NCBI RefSeq assembly: GCF_017744675.1
Contig: NZ_JAGIAV010000009.1
Coordinates: 1-64,000, forward strand
Source: Flavobacterium sp.
GTDB lineage: Bacteria; Bacteroidota; Bacteroidia; Flavobacteriales; Flavobacteriaceae
Length of the DNA stretch: 64,000 nt
Reading direction: 5' to 3'
How positions within the stretch are numbered: the stretch's first letter is position 1; each line of letters starts with the position of its first letter. The notes beneath the pieces were generated by a model. The model worked only from the letters and a program-made list of their open reading frames with translations. It was not told where the DNA came from and ran no database searches. The translations under genes were made by a program, and so were the position numbers. Shown here piece after piece: positions 42,372 through 52,600 of this stretch.

Positions 42372-42569
42372 ATGACAAAAGTTACTAATTATTTATCAGA
42401 GGCTTTCGAAGAGTTAAAGTCAAATGTTACTTGGCCAGCTTGGGCTGAAGTACAAAAATTGACAATTGTTGTGGCTGTATTTTCGATTTTATTCGCTTTG
42501 GCAACTTGGGGAGTAGACGAATTTTTTGCAAAAGCTTTGGCTGGATTTTTTAACTGGTTAAAAGGATAA
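42372..42569 (+). CDS. secE: Preprotein translocase subunit SecE
   Basis: This 65-residue, single-span SecE (membrane segment about 33-58, LTIVVAVFSILFALATWGVDEF...) stabilises SecY in the Sec translocon. The amphipathic N-terminal helix ends in WPAWAEVQK, the family's conserved WPxxxE motif. Full length for a short bacterial SecE. It is followed 11 bases later by nusG. Confidence 0.95.
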   Translation: MTKVTNYLSEAFEELKSNVTWPAWAEVQKLTIVVAVFSILFALATWGVDEFFAKALAGFFNWLKG

Positions 42570-42580
42570 TTTTTTTTGTG

Positions 42581-43132
42581 ATGGCAGATAATAATGTGAA
42601 AAAATGGTACGTAGTTAGAGCGGTTAGTGGTCAAGAAAATAAAGTGAAAGCTTATATCGAGACTGAGATTGCGAGATTAGGTATGGAGGACTATGTTTCT
42701 CAGGTTTTAGTACCTACTGAAAAAGTAGTTACTGTAAAAGATGGGAAAAAATCATCTAAGGATAAAGTTTACTTTCCTGGATATGTTATGATCGAAGCTA
42801 ACTTGGTTGGTGAGATTCCTCATATTATTAAGTCAATCACTAGTGTTATTGGATTTTTAGGAGAGACTAAAGGCGGGGAACCAGTTCCTTTGAGACTTTC
42901 TGAAGTAAACCGTATGTTAGGTAAAGTGGATGAATTGGCTGTTAATACAGACACTCGTTCTATTCCATTTAGTGTTGGTGAAACGGTTAAGGTTATTGAT
43001 GGACCTTTCAATGGATTCAATGGTTCTGTTGAGAAAATCAATGAAGAGAAGCGTAAACTTGAGGTAATGGTTAAGATTTTCGGAAGAAAGACTCCATTAG
43101 AATTGAGTTTTATGCAAGTAGAAAAAGTATAA
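42581..43132 (+). CDS. nusG: Transcription termination/antitermination protein NusG
   Basis: This 183-residue protein has an N-terminal NGN domain (WYVVRAVSGQENKVKAYIE) that binds RNA polymerase and a C-terminal KOW domain (VKVIDGPFNGFNGSVEKINEEK). It links transcription to translation and Rho. I start at the ATG 42581; an in-frame GTG one codon earlier is less likely. Confidence 0.97.
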   Translation: MADNNVKKWYVVRAVSGQENKVKAYIETEIARLGMEDYVSQVLVPTEKVVTVKDGKKSSKDKVYFPGYVMIEANLVGEIPHIIKSITSVIGFLGETKGGEPVPLRLSEVNRMLGKVDELAVNTDTRSIPFSVGETVKVIDGPFNGFNGSVEKINEEKRKLEVMVKIFGRKTPLELSFMQVEKV

Positions 43133-43155
43133 TTTTTTGTTACACTATAATAAAC

Positions 43156-43184
43156 CATTGTAATCGCTTCCATTGATTGCAATG
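43156..43184 (+). promoter_or_regulatory. Hairpin in the rplK leader, candidate L1 control site
   Basis: CATTGTAATC (43156-43165) pairs with GATTGCAATG (43175-43184), giving 10 bp with one G-T wobble and a 9-base loop, 15 bases before rplK. In E. coli, L1 represses the rplK-rplA message at a leader site. Whether this hairpin is that site here is inference. Confidence 0.45.
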
Positions 43185-43199
43185 TTAAATTTTTTAAAA

Positions 43200-43637
43200 A
43201 TGGCTAAAGAAATTAGTAAGGTAGTTAAACTACAAGTTAAGGGAGGTGCTGCGAACCCGTCGCCACCGGTTGGACCTGCTTTAGGAGCTGCTGGGGTTAA
43301 CATCATGGAGTTTTGTAAGCAATTTAATGCTAGAACTCAAGATAAACCTGGCAAAATTTGTCCAGTGCAAATCACTGTGTACAAAGACAAATCATTTGAT
43401 TTTGTTGTTAAGACTCCTCCAGCAGCAGTTCAGTTAATGGAAGCTGCAAAGCTAAAATCTGGTTCTGGTGAGCCTAATCGTAAAAAAGTAGCTAGCGTTA
43501 CTTGGGAACAAATTAGAACTATTGCTGAAGACAAAATGCCAGACTTAAACGCTTTCACAATTGAGAAAGCTATGAGTATGGTTGCTGGAACAGCTAGATC
43601 TATGGGTATAACTGTATCAGGAGATGCTCCTTTTTAA
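43200..43637 (+). CDS. rplK: 50S ribosomal protein uL11
   Basis: This 145-residue protein of the GTPase centre begins MAKEISKVVKLQVKGGAANP and contains PPVGPALGAAGVNIMEFCK. I start at 43200; upstream in-frame residues (from 43173) are not part of the family. First gene of the L11-L1-L10-L12 order. Confidence 0.98.
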   Translation: MAKEISKVVKLQVKGGAANPSPPVGPALGAAGVNIMEFCKQFNARTQDKPGKICPVQITVYKDKSFDFVVKTPPAAVQLMEAAKLKSGSGEPNRKKVASVTWEQIRTIAEDKMPDLNAFTIEKAMSMVAGTARSMGITVSGDAPF

Positions 43638-43650
43638 TTAAGAAAAAGAA

Positions 43651-44340
43651 ATGGCAAAATTAACAAAAAAGCAAAAAGAGGCTGCTTCAAAAATTGAAAA
43701 GAACAAATTATACTCTTTAAAAGATGCTGCTGCATTAATTAAAGTTGTTGCTTCTGCAAAATTTGATGAGTCTGTTGATATCGCAGTTCGTTTGGGTGTT
43801 GATCCAAGAAAAGCGAATCAAATGGTTAGAGGTGTAGTTACTTTACCTCACGGAACAGGAAAAGACGTTAAAGTATTAGCGTTGGTTACTCCAGATAAAG
43901 AGGCTGAAGCAAGAGAGGCTGGAGCAGATCACGTAGGTCTTGACGATTACTTACAAAAAATTAAAGACGGTTGGACAGATGTTGATGTGATCATTACAAT
44001 GCCTGCTGTTATGGGGAAATTAGGTCCATTAGGTCGTATTTTAGGACCTAGAGGTTTAATGCCAAACCCTAAAACAGGTACTGTAACTATGGATGTTGCT
44101 AAAGCTGTTCAAGAAGTTAAAGCTGGTAAAATTGACTTTAAAGTTGATAAAACTGGTATCGTTCACGCTGGTATTGGTAAAGTTTCTTTCGGAGCTGAGC
44201 AAATCGTTGAGAACGCACACGAAATTATTCAAACATTAATAAAACTTAAACCAACTGCTGCTAAAGGTACATACATCAAAGGTATTCACCTTACAAGCAC
44301 AATGAGTCCTGCTATTGCATTAGACCCAAAAGCAGTATAA
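43651..44340 (+). CDS. rplA: 50S ribosomal protein uL1
   Basis: This 229-residue L1-stalk protein contains GPLGRILGPRGLMPNPKTGT, its signature. Full length, starting 13 bases after rplK. In many bacteria it also represses its own operon through an mRNA site near rplK. Confidence 0.98.
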   Translation: MAKLTKKQKEAASKIEKNKLYSLKDAAALIKVVASAKFDESVDIAVRLGVDPRKANQMVRGVVTLPHGTGKDVKVLALVTPDKEAEAREAGADHVGLDDYLQKIKDGWTDVDVIITMPAVMGKLGPLGRILGPRGLMPNPKTGTVTMDVAKAVQEVKAGKIDFKVDKTGIVHAGIGKVSFGAEQIVENAHEIIQTLIKLKPTAAKGTYIKGIHLTSTMSPAIALDPKAV

Positions 44341-44362
44341 TTGGTAGTTAAAAATTTTTAGT

Positions 44363-44866
44363 ATGACTAGAGAAGAAAAATCAATCGCGATTGAAAATTT
44401 AACTGCGCAGTTAGCTGGTACAAATATCATTTATATTTCTGATATTTCTGGTTTAAACGCAGAGACAACTTCAAACTTGCGTAGAGCTTGTTTTAAAGCA
44501 GGTATCAAATTAGAGGTTGTAAAGAACACTTTGCTTGCAAAAGCAATGGAAGCTTCTTCTAATGATTATGGTGATTTACCTACAGTTTTATCAGGTAACA
44601 GTGCTATTTTTATTTCTGATGTTGCTAACGCACCTGGAAAAATTATCAAAGATTTCCGTAAGAAATCTGATAAACCACTTTTAAAAGGAGCTTACATCAA
44701 TTCTGAAGTATATATTGGAGATAACCAATTAGATGCATTAGCTACTATTAAATCTAAAGAAGAGCTTATCGGAGAAATCATTGGATTATTACAATCTCCA
44801 GCTCAAAGAATTATTTCTGCTTTACAAAACAAATTCGCTGGAAGCGAAGAAGAAGGAGCAGAGTAA
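44363..44866 (+). CDS. rplJ: 50S ribosomal protein uL10
   Basis: This 167-residue stalk-base protein (MTREEKSIAIENLTAQLAGTNIIYI...) holds the L12 dimers through its C-terminal helix. Only 22 bases separate it from rplA, so there is no room for the long L10 leader seen upstream of rplJ in E. coli; any control must lie elsewhere. Confidence 0.97.
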   Translation: MTREEKSIAIENLTAQLAGTNIIYISDISGLNAETTSNLRRACFKAGIKLEVVKNTLLAKAMEASSNDYGDLPTVLSGNSAIFISDVANAPGKIIKDFRKKSDKPLLKGAYINSEVYIGDNQLDALATIKSKEELIGEIIGLLQSPAQRIISALQNKFAGSEEEGAE

Positions 44867-44957
44867 TTATCGTAAGGGAGCTTGCTTCCTTGCTGCTTAA
44901 TTAGCGCACAATAATTAAATTATATTTTTACACAAATCATTTTAAACGATAGAAAAA

Positions 44958-45329
44958 ATGGCAGATTTGAAACAATTCGCAGAACAATTAGTTAACTTAA
45001 CAGTTAAAGAAGTTAACGAATTAGCAACAATATTAAAAGATGAGTACGGAATCGAGCCTGCTGCTGCTGCTGTAGTAGTTGCTGCTGGTGGAGGAGACGG
45101 TGCTGCTGAAGAAGCACAAACTGAATTTACAGTTGTATTGAAAGATGCAGGAGCTTCTAAATTAGCTGTTGTAAAATTAGTTAAAGAATTAACTGGTTTA
45201 GGTCTTAAAGAAGCTAAAGACGTAGTTGACGGTGCTCCTTCTAATGTTAAAGAAGGTGTTTCTAAAGAAGAGGCTGAAGGTCTTAAAAAATCTTTAGAAG
45301 AGGCTGGAGCTACTGTTGAGCTTAAATAA
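44958..45329 (+). CDS. rplL: 50S ribosomal protein bL12
   Basis: This 123-residue stalk protein has an N-terminal dimer domain, an Ala/Gly hinge (EPAAAAVVVAAGGGDGAAEE) and the C-terminal factor-binding domain (KLAVVKLVKELTGLGLKEAKDVV). It is preceded by 91 bases containing a short GGGA hairpin and followed by a strong hairpin before rpoB. Confidence 0.97.
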   Translation: MADLKQFAEQLVNLTVKEVNELATILKDEYGIEPAAAAVVVAAGGGDGAAEEAQTEFTVVLKDAGASKLAVVKLVKELTGLGLKEAKDVVDGAPSNVKEGVSKEEAEGLKKSLEEAGATVELK

Positions 45330-45350
45330 TTAAACTCAGTTTAAGAACTA

Positions 45351-45387
45351 GGTTTAGGTCTTGAGTTAACACTCAAAGGCCTAAACC
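45351..45387 (+). terminator. Hairpin between rplL and rpoB, likely attenuator
   Basis: GGTTTAGGTCTTGAGT pairs with ACTCAAAGGCCTAAACC over about 16 bp with one bulge and loop TAAC, then ATTTTTC. It should end part of the ribosomal transcript so that rpoBC is made at a lower level than the L12 genes. Confidence 0.75.
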
Positions 45388-45595
45388 ATTTTTCGTATAA
45401 TAAAATATATCAAGTTTTATTATCCCATAGTTTAAAATACGAAAAAGTTTTTGATCAATACGAAGAAAGAAAATTAGACTTGTTTTATAGATTTAATTTT
45501 TAAAGATGTATTGATTATAATAAGAAAGTATAGATTAAACAGTGTGTTTTTACACAAAACAAATTACTTTTTTTTAATCAAAATTTTGTCCATTG

Positions 45596-48500
45596 ATGAT
45601 AACAAATCAGACTGAAAGATTGAATTTTGCCTCTACAAAAAATATCCCTGACTATCCGGACTTCTTGGATGTACAGGTTAAATCTTTTAAAGATTTCTTT
45701 CAATTAGAAACGAAATCTGACGAAAGAGGCAACGAAGGATTATACAATACCTTCATGGAAAACTTTCCAATTACAGATACGAGAAATAACTTCGTATTGG
45801 AATTCCTAGATTATTTTGTTGATCCACCGCGTTATACAATTCAAGAATGTATAGAGAGAGGTCTTACTTATAGTGTGCCTTTAAAAGCTAGGTTGAAACT
45901 ATACTGTACAGATCCAGAACACGAAGATTTTGAAACAATTGTACAAGATGTTTATCTTGGAACAATTCCTTACATGACTCCTAGTGGTACTTTTGTTATT
46001 AATGGTGCCGAGCGTGTTGTAGTATCTCAATTACACCGTTCTCCAGGGGTTTTCTTTGGACAGTCATTCCACGCAAATGGAACTAAACTTTATTCTGCAA
46101 GAGTAATTCCTTTTAAAGGTTCTTGGATAGAGTTTTCTACAGATATCAACAGCGTAATGTACGCATATATCGATAGAAAGAAAAAATTACCTGTAACAAC
46201 TTTATTCCGTGCTATCGGATTCGAAAGAGATAAAGATATCTTAGAGATTTTTGACTTAGCGGAAGAAATTAAAGTTTCTAAAACAGGAATTAAAAAATAT
46301 ATTGGAAGAAGACTTGCTGCGCGTGTTTTGAATACATGGCACGAGGATTTCGTTGATGAAGATACTGGAGAGGTAGTTTCTATCGAACGTAACGAAATCA
46401 TCCTTGATCGTGATACCATTATCGACAAAGATAATGTTGAAGAGATCATCGATTCTAACGTTAAATCTATTTTGTTACACAAAGAGGATAATAACCAAGC
46501 AGATTATGCTATTATCCACAACACGTTACAAAAAGATCCAACTAACTCTGAAAAAGAAGCTGTAGAGCACATTTACCGTCAGTTGCGTAACGCTGAACCA
46601 CCTGATGAGGAAACTGCTCGTGGTATTATAGATAAATTGTTCTTCTCTGACCAACGTTACAACTTAGGTGAAGTAGGTCGTTACAGAATGAACAAAAAAT
46701 TAGATTTAGATATCCCTATGGATAAGCAAGTGCTTACTAAAGAGGATATCATTACAATCGTAAAATATTTGATCGAATTAATTAACTCTAAAGCAGAGAT
46801 TGATGATATCGATCACTTATCAAACCGTCGTGTTAGAACAGTTGGTGAACAATTGTCTCAACAATTCGGTGTTGGTTTAGCACGTATGGCTAGAACTATT
46901 CGTGAGAGAATGAACGTTAGAGATAACGAGGTGTTTACACCAATTGATTTGATTAATGCTAAAACATTGTCATCAGTTATCAACTCTTTCTTTGGTACTA
47001 ACCAGTTATCTCAATTTATGGATCAAACGAATCCATTAGCTGAGATTACACACAAAAGAAGACTTTCTGCACTTGGACCAGGTGGACTTTCGAGAGAGAG
47101 AGCTGGTTTCGAGGTTCGTGACGTTCACTATACTCACTATGGTCGTTTATGTCCGATTGAAACTCCTGAGGGACCAAACATTGGTTTGATTTCATCTCTT
47201 GGTGTTTATGCAAAAGTAAACGGAATGGGATTCATTGAAACTCCATACCGTAAAGTAACAGATGGTGTTGTTGATTTAGAAAGCGCACCAATCTATTTAA
47301 GTGCTGAAGAAGAAGAAGGAAAAATGATTGCTCAGGCAAACATTGAGATGGACGCTTCAGGTAAAATTACAGCTAGTAACGTTATTGCTCGTGAAGAGGG
47401 TGACTTCCCAGTTGTTGAGCCAAGTTCAGTACATTATACAGACGTTGCTCCTAACCAGATCGCTTCGATTTCTGCATCTTTGATTCCTTTCTTGGAGCAT
47501 GATGATGCGAACCGTGCGTTGATGGGATCAAACATGATGCGTCAGGCAGTTCCTTTGATCCGTCCTGAAGCACCGATTGTTGGTACAGGTTTAGAGCGTC
47601 AGGTAGCTTCAGATTCTAGAGTATTAATCAATGCTGAAGGGCATGGAACTGTAGAATACGTAGATGCTAACATTATTACTATCAAATACGATCGTACAGA
47701 AGACGAGAGAATGGTAAGTTTTGATGCTGATGAGAAAACGTACAACTTAATTAAATTTAGAAAAACCAATCAAGGTACAAGTATCAACTTGAAACCAATC
47801 GTAAGAAGAGGTGATAGAGTTGTTCCTGGCCAAGTATTGTCTGAAGGATATGCTACTCAAAATGGAGAATTAGCTTTAGGTAGAAACTTAAAAGTTGCGT
47901 TCATGCCATGGAAAGGGTATAACTTCGAGGATGCGATTGTAATTTCTGAGAAAGTAGTTCGCGATGATATTTTTACATCTATCCACGTTGATGATTATTC
48001 ATTAGAGGTTAGAGATACTAAGTTAGGAAACGAAGAGTTAACAAACGATATTCCTAACGTTTCTGAAGAAGCTACTAAAGATTTAGATGAAAACGGTATG
48101 ATCAGAATTGGAGCAGAGGTTAAGCCTGGCGACATTTTGATCGGAAAAATTACACCAAAAGGAGAATCAGATCCAACTCCAGAGGAGAAATTGCTTCGTG
48201 CAATCTTTGGAGATAAAGCTGGTGACGTAAAAGATGCTTCATTAAAAGCTTCTCCATCTTTACATGGTGTAGTTCTTGACAAAAAATTATTTGCAAGAGC
48301 CGTAAAAGATAAACGTAAACGTACTCAAGATAAAGATGCTTTAGGCGCTTTAGAAATGGAGTTTGAAACTAAATTTGTTGAATTAAAAGACAGATTGGTT
48401 GAAAAATTATTCTTGATCGTTAACGGAAAAACATCTCAAGGTGTAATGAATGATTTGGGTGAAGAAGTTTTACCAAAAGGTAAAAAATATACTCAAAAAA

Positions 48501-49408
48501 TGCTTTACGCAGTAGAAGATTTCGCTCACTTAAGTAAAGGTCAATGGGTTGCTGATGATGCTACTAATAAAATGGTTAATGATTTAATTCATAACTATAA
48601 AATTAAGCTGAACGACTTACAAGGATCTTTAAGAAGAGAGAAATTCACTATTACAGTTGGAGATGAATTACCATCTGGAATCTTGAAATTGGCTAAGATT
48701 TATATTGCTAAGAAACGTAAGTTGAAAGTAGGGGATAAAATGGCGGGTCGTCACGGTAACAAAGGTATTGTTGCTAGAATCGTTCGTCACGAAGATATGC
48801 CTTTCCTTGAAGACGGAACACCAGTTGATATCGTGTTGAACCCACTTGGGGTACCTTCACGTATGAACATCGGTCAGATTTATGAGACTGTATTAGGTTG
48901 GGCTGGTATGAACTTGGGTAGAAAATTTGCTACTCCAATTTTTGACGGTGCTTCTCTAGACGAGATCAATGCTTTGACTGATGAAGCTGGAGTACCACGT
49001 TTCGGACATACTTACCTATATGATGGTGGTACAGGAGAGCGTTTTGCACAAAAAGCGACTGTGGGTGTAATTTACATGCTTAAATTAGGACACATGGTTG
49101 ATGATAAGATGCACGCACGTTCTATCGGACCATACTCATTGATTACGCAACAGCCACTTGGAGGTAAAGCTCAATTTGGAGGTCAGCGTTTTGGAGAGAT
49201 GGAGGTTTGGGCACTTGAGGCTTATGGAGCTTCTAGTACACTACGTGAGATCTTAACTGTTAAGTCTGATGACGTTATTGGTAGAGCTAAAACTTACGAA
49301 GCTATCGTTAAGGGTGAAACTATGCCAGAACCAGGTTTACCAGAATCATTCAATGTATTAATGCACGAATTGAAAGGTCTAGGATTAGATCTTCGTTTGG
49401 AAGAATAA
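45596..49408 (+). CDS. rpoB: RNA polymerase beta subunit
   Basis: This 1270-residue subunit carries the fork loop and rifampicin region (FFGTNQLSQFMDQTNPLAEITHKRR), and the catalytic-side segments GRHGNKGIVARIV and GEMEVWALEAYGA. Full length. I start at the ATG 45596; the in-frame TTG at 45593 is not needed. The rifampicin pocket shows no obvious resistance-type substitution. Confidence 0.98.
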   Translation: MITNQTERLNFASTKNIPDYPDFLDVQVKSFKDFFQLETKSDERGNEGLYNTFMENFPITDTRNNFVLEFLDYFVDPPRYTIQECIERGLTYSVPLKARLKLYCTDPEHEDFETIVQDVYLGTIPYMTPSGTFVINGAERVVVSQLHRSPGVFFGQSFHANGTKLYSARVIPFKGSWIEFSTDINSVMYAYIDRKKKLPVTTLFRAIGFERDKDILEIFDLAEEIKVSKTGIKKYIGRRLAARVLNTWHEDFVDEDTGEVVSIERNEIILDRDTIIDKDNVEEIIDSNVKSILLHKEDNNQADYAIIHNTLQKDPTNSEKEAVEHIYRQLRNAEPPDEETARGIIDKLFFSDQRYNLGEVGRYRMNKKLDLDIPMDKQVLTKEDIITIVKYLIELINSKAEIDDIDHLSNRRVRTVGEQLSQQFGVGLARMARTIRERMNVRDNEVFTPIDLINAKTLSSVINSFFGTNQLSQFMDQTNPLAEITHKRRLSALGPGGLSRERAGFEVRDVHYTHYGRLCPIETPEGPNIGLISSLGVYAKVNGMGFIETPYRKVTDGVVDLESAPIYLSAEEEEGKMIAQANIEMDASGKITASNVIAREEGDFPVVEPSSVHYTDVAPNQIASISASLIPFLEHDDANRALMGSNMMRQAVPLIRPEAPIVGTGLERQVASDSRVLINAEGHGTVEYVDANIITIKYDRTEDERMVSFDADEKTYNLIKFRKTNQGTSINLKPIVRRGDRVVPGQVLSEGYATQNGELALGRNLKVAFMPWKGYNFEDAIVISEKVVRDDIFTSIHVDDYSLEVRDTKLGNEELTNDIPNVSEEATKDLDENGMIRIGAEVKPGDILIGKITPKGESDPTPEEKLLRAIFGDKAGDVKDASLKASPSLHGVVLDKKLFARAVKDKRKRTQDKDALGALEMEFETKFVELKDRLVEKLFLIVNGKTSQGVMNDLGEEVLPKGKKYTQKMLYAVEDFAHLSKGQWVADDATNKMVNDLIHNYKIKLNDLQGSLRREKFTITVGDELPSGILKLAKIYIAKKRKLKVGDKMAGRHGNKGIVARIVRHEDMPFLEDGTPVDIVLNPLGVPSRMNIGQIYETVLGWAGMNLGRKFATPIFDGASLDEINALTDEAGVPRFGHTYLYDGGTGERFAQKATVGVIYMLKLGHMVDDKMHARSIGPYSLITQQPLGGKAQFGGQRFGEMEVWALEAYGASSTLREILTVKSDDVIGRAKTYEAIVKGETMPEPGLPESFNVLMHELKGLGLDLRLEE

Positions 49409-49419
49409 ATAAAAGTTTG

Positions 49420-49453
49420 GTAGTCAGTCTCATTTTTTAATGGGACTGATTAC
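49420..49453 (+). other. Hairpin between rpoB and rpoC
   Basis: A 15-bp stem (GTAGTCAGTCTCATT with AATGGGACTGATTAC, three G-T pairs) around a TTTT loop. It has no T-run after it, so it is more likely an RNA-processing or stability site than a terminator. Confidence 0.55.
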
Positions 49454-49667
49454 TCATTTATATCAGTTTTTAAAGATTTATACCCGTAACCCGTTCCGAT
49501 TTTTTATAACAATGCGATGCATTTTATAACTAGCACTTCAAATAAGAGTTTGAGGTTTAGAGAAGTAACCCGAGGTAGTAGCGAATGATTAACTCTTTAT
49601 TTTTTGAAGAGTAGATTATAAATCTAAAATCAATTTTTTAATTGCAAATAAATCAATAGTAAAAACT

Positions 49668-52600
49668 ATGATGAATAATAGAAACAATAAAGATAAGAAT
49701 CCAGTAAAAAGATTTAACAAAATCTCTATTGGATTGGCTTCACCAGAATCTATCTTGAAAGAATCAAGAGGAGAGGTTTTAAAGCCAGAAACAATCAACT
49801 ATAGAACGCACAAGCCAGAGCGTGATGGACTTTTCTGCGAAAGAATCTTCGGACCAGTAAAAGATTTTGAATGTGCTTGTGGTAAGTATAAAAGAATTCG
49901 TTACAAAGGTATTATCTGTGACCGTTGTGGTGTTGAAGTTACAGAGAAAAAAGTACGTCGTGATAGAGTAGGACACATCAACCTTGTTGTGCCAATTGCT
50001 CACATCTGGTACTTCAGATCTCTTCCAAACAAAATTGGTTATATCCTTGGTCTTCCATCTAAGAAATTAGATATGATCATTTACTACGAAAGATACGTAG
50101 TAATTCAGCCAGGTATCGCTAAAAATGCAGATGGAGAATCATTACAAAGATTAGATTTCTTAACTGAAGAAGAGTACTTGAATATTTTAGATACCCTTCC
50201 ACAAGAAAATCAATATTTAGACGATTTAGATCCAAATAAATTTGTTGCCAAAATGGGAGCAGAGTGTATTATGGATTTATTAGCTCGTATTGACTTAGAT
50301 GCTTTATCTTATGAATTAAGACACAGCGCTAACAACGAGACTTCTAAACAAAGAAAAACTGAGGCTTTAAAAAGATTACAAGTTGTTGAGTCTTTCCGTG
50401 AGTCTAATGAAAACCGCGAAAACCGTCCTGAGTGGATGATTATGAAAGTGGTTCCAGTTATTCCACCAGAATTACGTCCGCTTGTGCCGCTTGATGGAGG
50501 TCGTTTTGCAACTTCAGATTTGAACGATTTATATCGTCGTGTAATCATCCGTAACAACCGTTTGAAAAGATTAATGGAGATTAAAGCTCCAGAAGTTATC
50601 TTGAGAAACGAGAAACGTATGTTGCAAGAATCTGTAGATTCATTATTCGATAACACACGTAAAGCTTCTGCTGTTAAAACAGAATCAAACAGACCATTAA
50701 AATCATTATCAGACTCTTTAAAAGGTAAACAAGGTCGTTTCCGTCAAAACCTTTTAGGAAAACGTGTAGATTATTCTGCTCGTTCGGTAATTGTCGTTGG
50801 TCCAGAGTTGAAATTATATGAGTGCGGATTGCCAAAAGATATGGCGTCTGAGTTATACAAACCATTCGTTATTCGTAAGTTGATCGAAAGAGGTATTGTA
50901 AAAACAGTAAAATCTGCTAAGAAAATCATTGACAAAAAAGAGCCTGTAGTTTGGGATATCCTTGAAAACGTAATTAAAGGACACCCAGTATTACTTAACC
51001 GTGCTCCTACTTTGCACAGACTTGGTATTCAAGCATTCCAACCAAAATTAATTGAAGGAAAAGCGATCCAGTTACACCCATTAGTATGTACGGCATTCAA
51101 CGCCGATTTCGATGGTGACCAGATGGCGGTTCACTTACCATTAGGGCCAGAAGCTATTTTAGAGGCACAATTATTAATGTTGGCTTCTCACAATATCTTG
51201 AACCCTGCAAATGGTGCTCCAATTACTGTACCTTCTCAGGACATGGTCTTGGGTCTATACTATATGACCAAAGAGCGTATTTCTACAGAAGATCACAAAA
51301 TTATTGGTCAGGATTTGACTTTCTATTCTGCTGAAGAAGTAAACATTGCATTAAACGAAGGAAGATTAGAATTGAATGCTCGTGTGAAAATTAGAGCAAA
51401 AGATTTTAATGACGCTGGAGAATTGGTGTACAAAATCATCCAGACAACTGCAGGACGTGTATTATTTAACGAAGTAGTACCGGAAGCAGCTGGATATATC
51501 AACGACGTATTGACTAAGAAAAACCTTAGAGATATTATCGGACACATTTTAAGTGTGACTGATGTACCTACAACGGCAGCTTTCTTGGATAATATGAAAG
51601 ATATGGGGTATAAATTCGCATTTAGAGGAGGTTTATCATTCTCTTTAGGTGATATTAGAATTCCAGAACAAAAAACGAAGTTAATTGCAGATGCTAGAGA
51701 GCAAGTTGAAGGTATCTCAACTAACTATAACATGGGTCTTATCACAAATAACGAGCGTTACAACCAAGTTATTGACGTATGGACTTCAGCAAATGCTCAG
51801 TTGACAGAATTAGCAATGAAAAATATTAGAGAAGACCAACAAGGTTTCAACTCTGTATATATGATGCTTGATTCTGGAGCGAGAGGTTCTAAGGAGCAGA
51901 TTCGTCAGTTAACTGGTATGCGTGGTTTGATGGCTAAGCCTAAAAAATCTACTGCTGGTGGTGGTGAGATTATTGAAAACCCGATTCTTTCTAACTTTAA
52001 GGAAGGTCTTTCGATCCTTGAGTACTTCATTTCTACTCACGGTGCTCGTAAAGGTCTTGCGGATACGGCTCTTAAAACAGCCGATGCTGGTTACTTGACA
52101 AGAAGGCTTCATGACGTTTCTCAAGATGTTATTGTTAACATCGAAGATTGTGGAACTTTAAGAGGTGTTGAAGTTGCTGCATTGAAGAAAAATGAGGAAA
52201 TCGTTGAATCTTTAGGAGAGAGAATTTTAGGACGTGTTGCATTACAAGACGTTATTAATCCTCTTACTAACGAGGTAATGGTTAAATCTGGAGAGCAAAT
52301 CACTGAATCAATCATGAGAACTATCGAAGCTTCTCCAATTGAGAAAGTAGAAGTTAGATCTCCATTAACTTGTGAAGCTTTAAAAGGTATTTGTGCTAAA
52401 TGTTACGGTAGAAACTTAGCTACTGGTAAGATGACACAAAGAGGTGAAGCTGTCGGAGTTATTGCAGCTCAGTCTATTGGAGAGCCAGGTACACAGTTAA
52501 CACTTCGTACGTTCCACGTTGGAGGGGTTGCTGGAGGTATCTCTGAAGAGTCTAGTATTATTACAAGATTCGCTGGTAGACTTGAAATTGAAGATTTAAA

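Noticed and set aside
44867..44957. GGGAGCTTGCTTCC hairpin between rplJ and rplL as a terminator.
   Set aside because: Stem is only about 6 bp and no T-run follows; it may be incidental.
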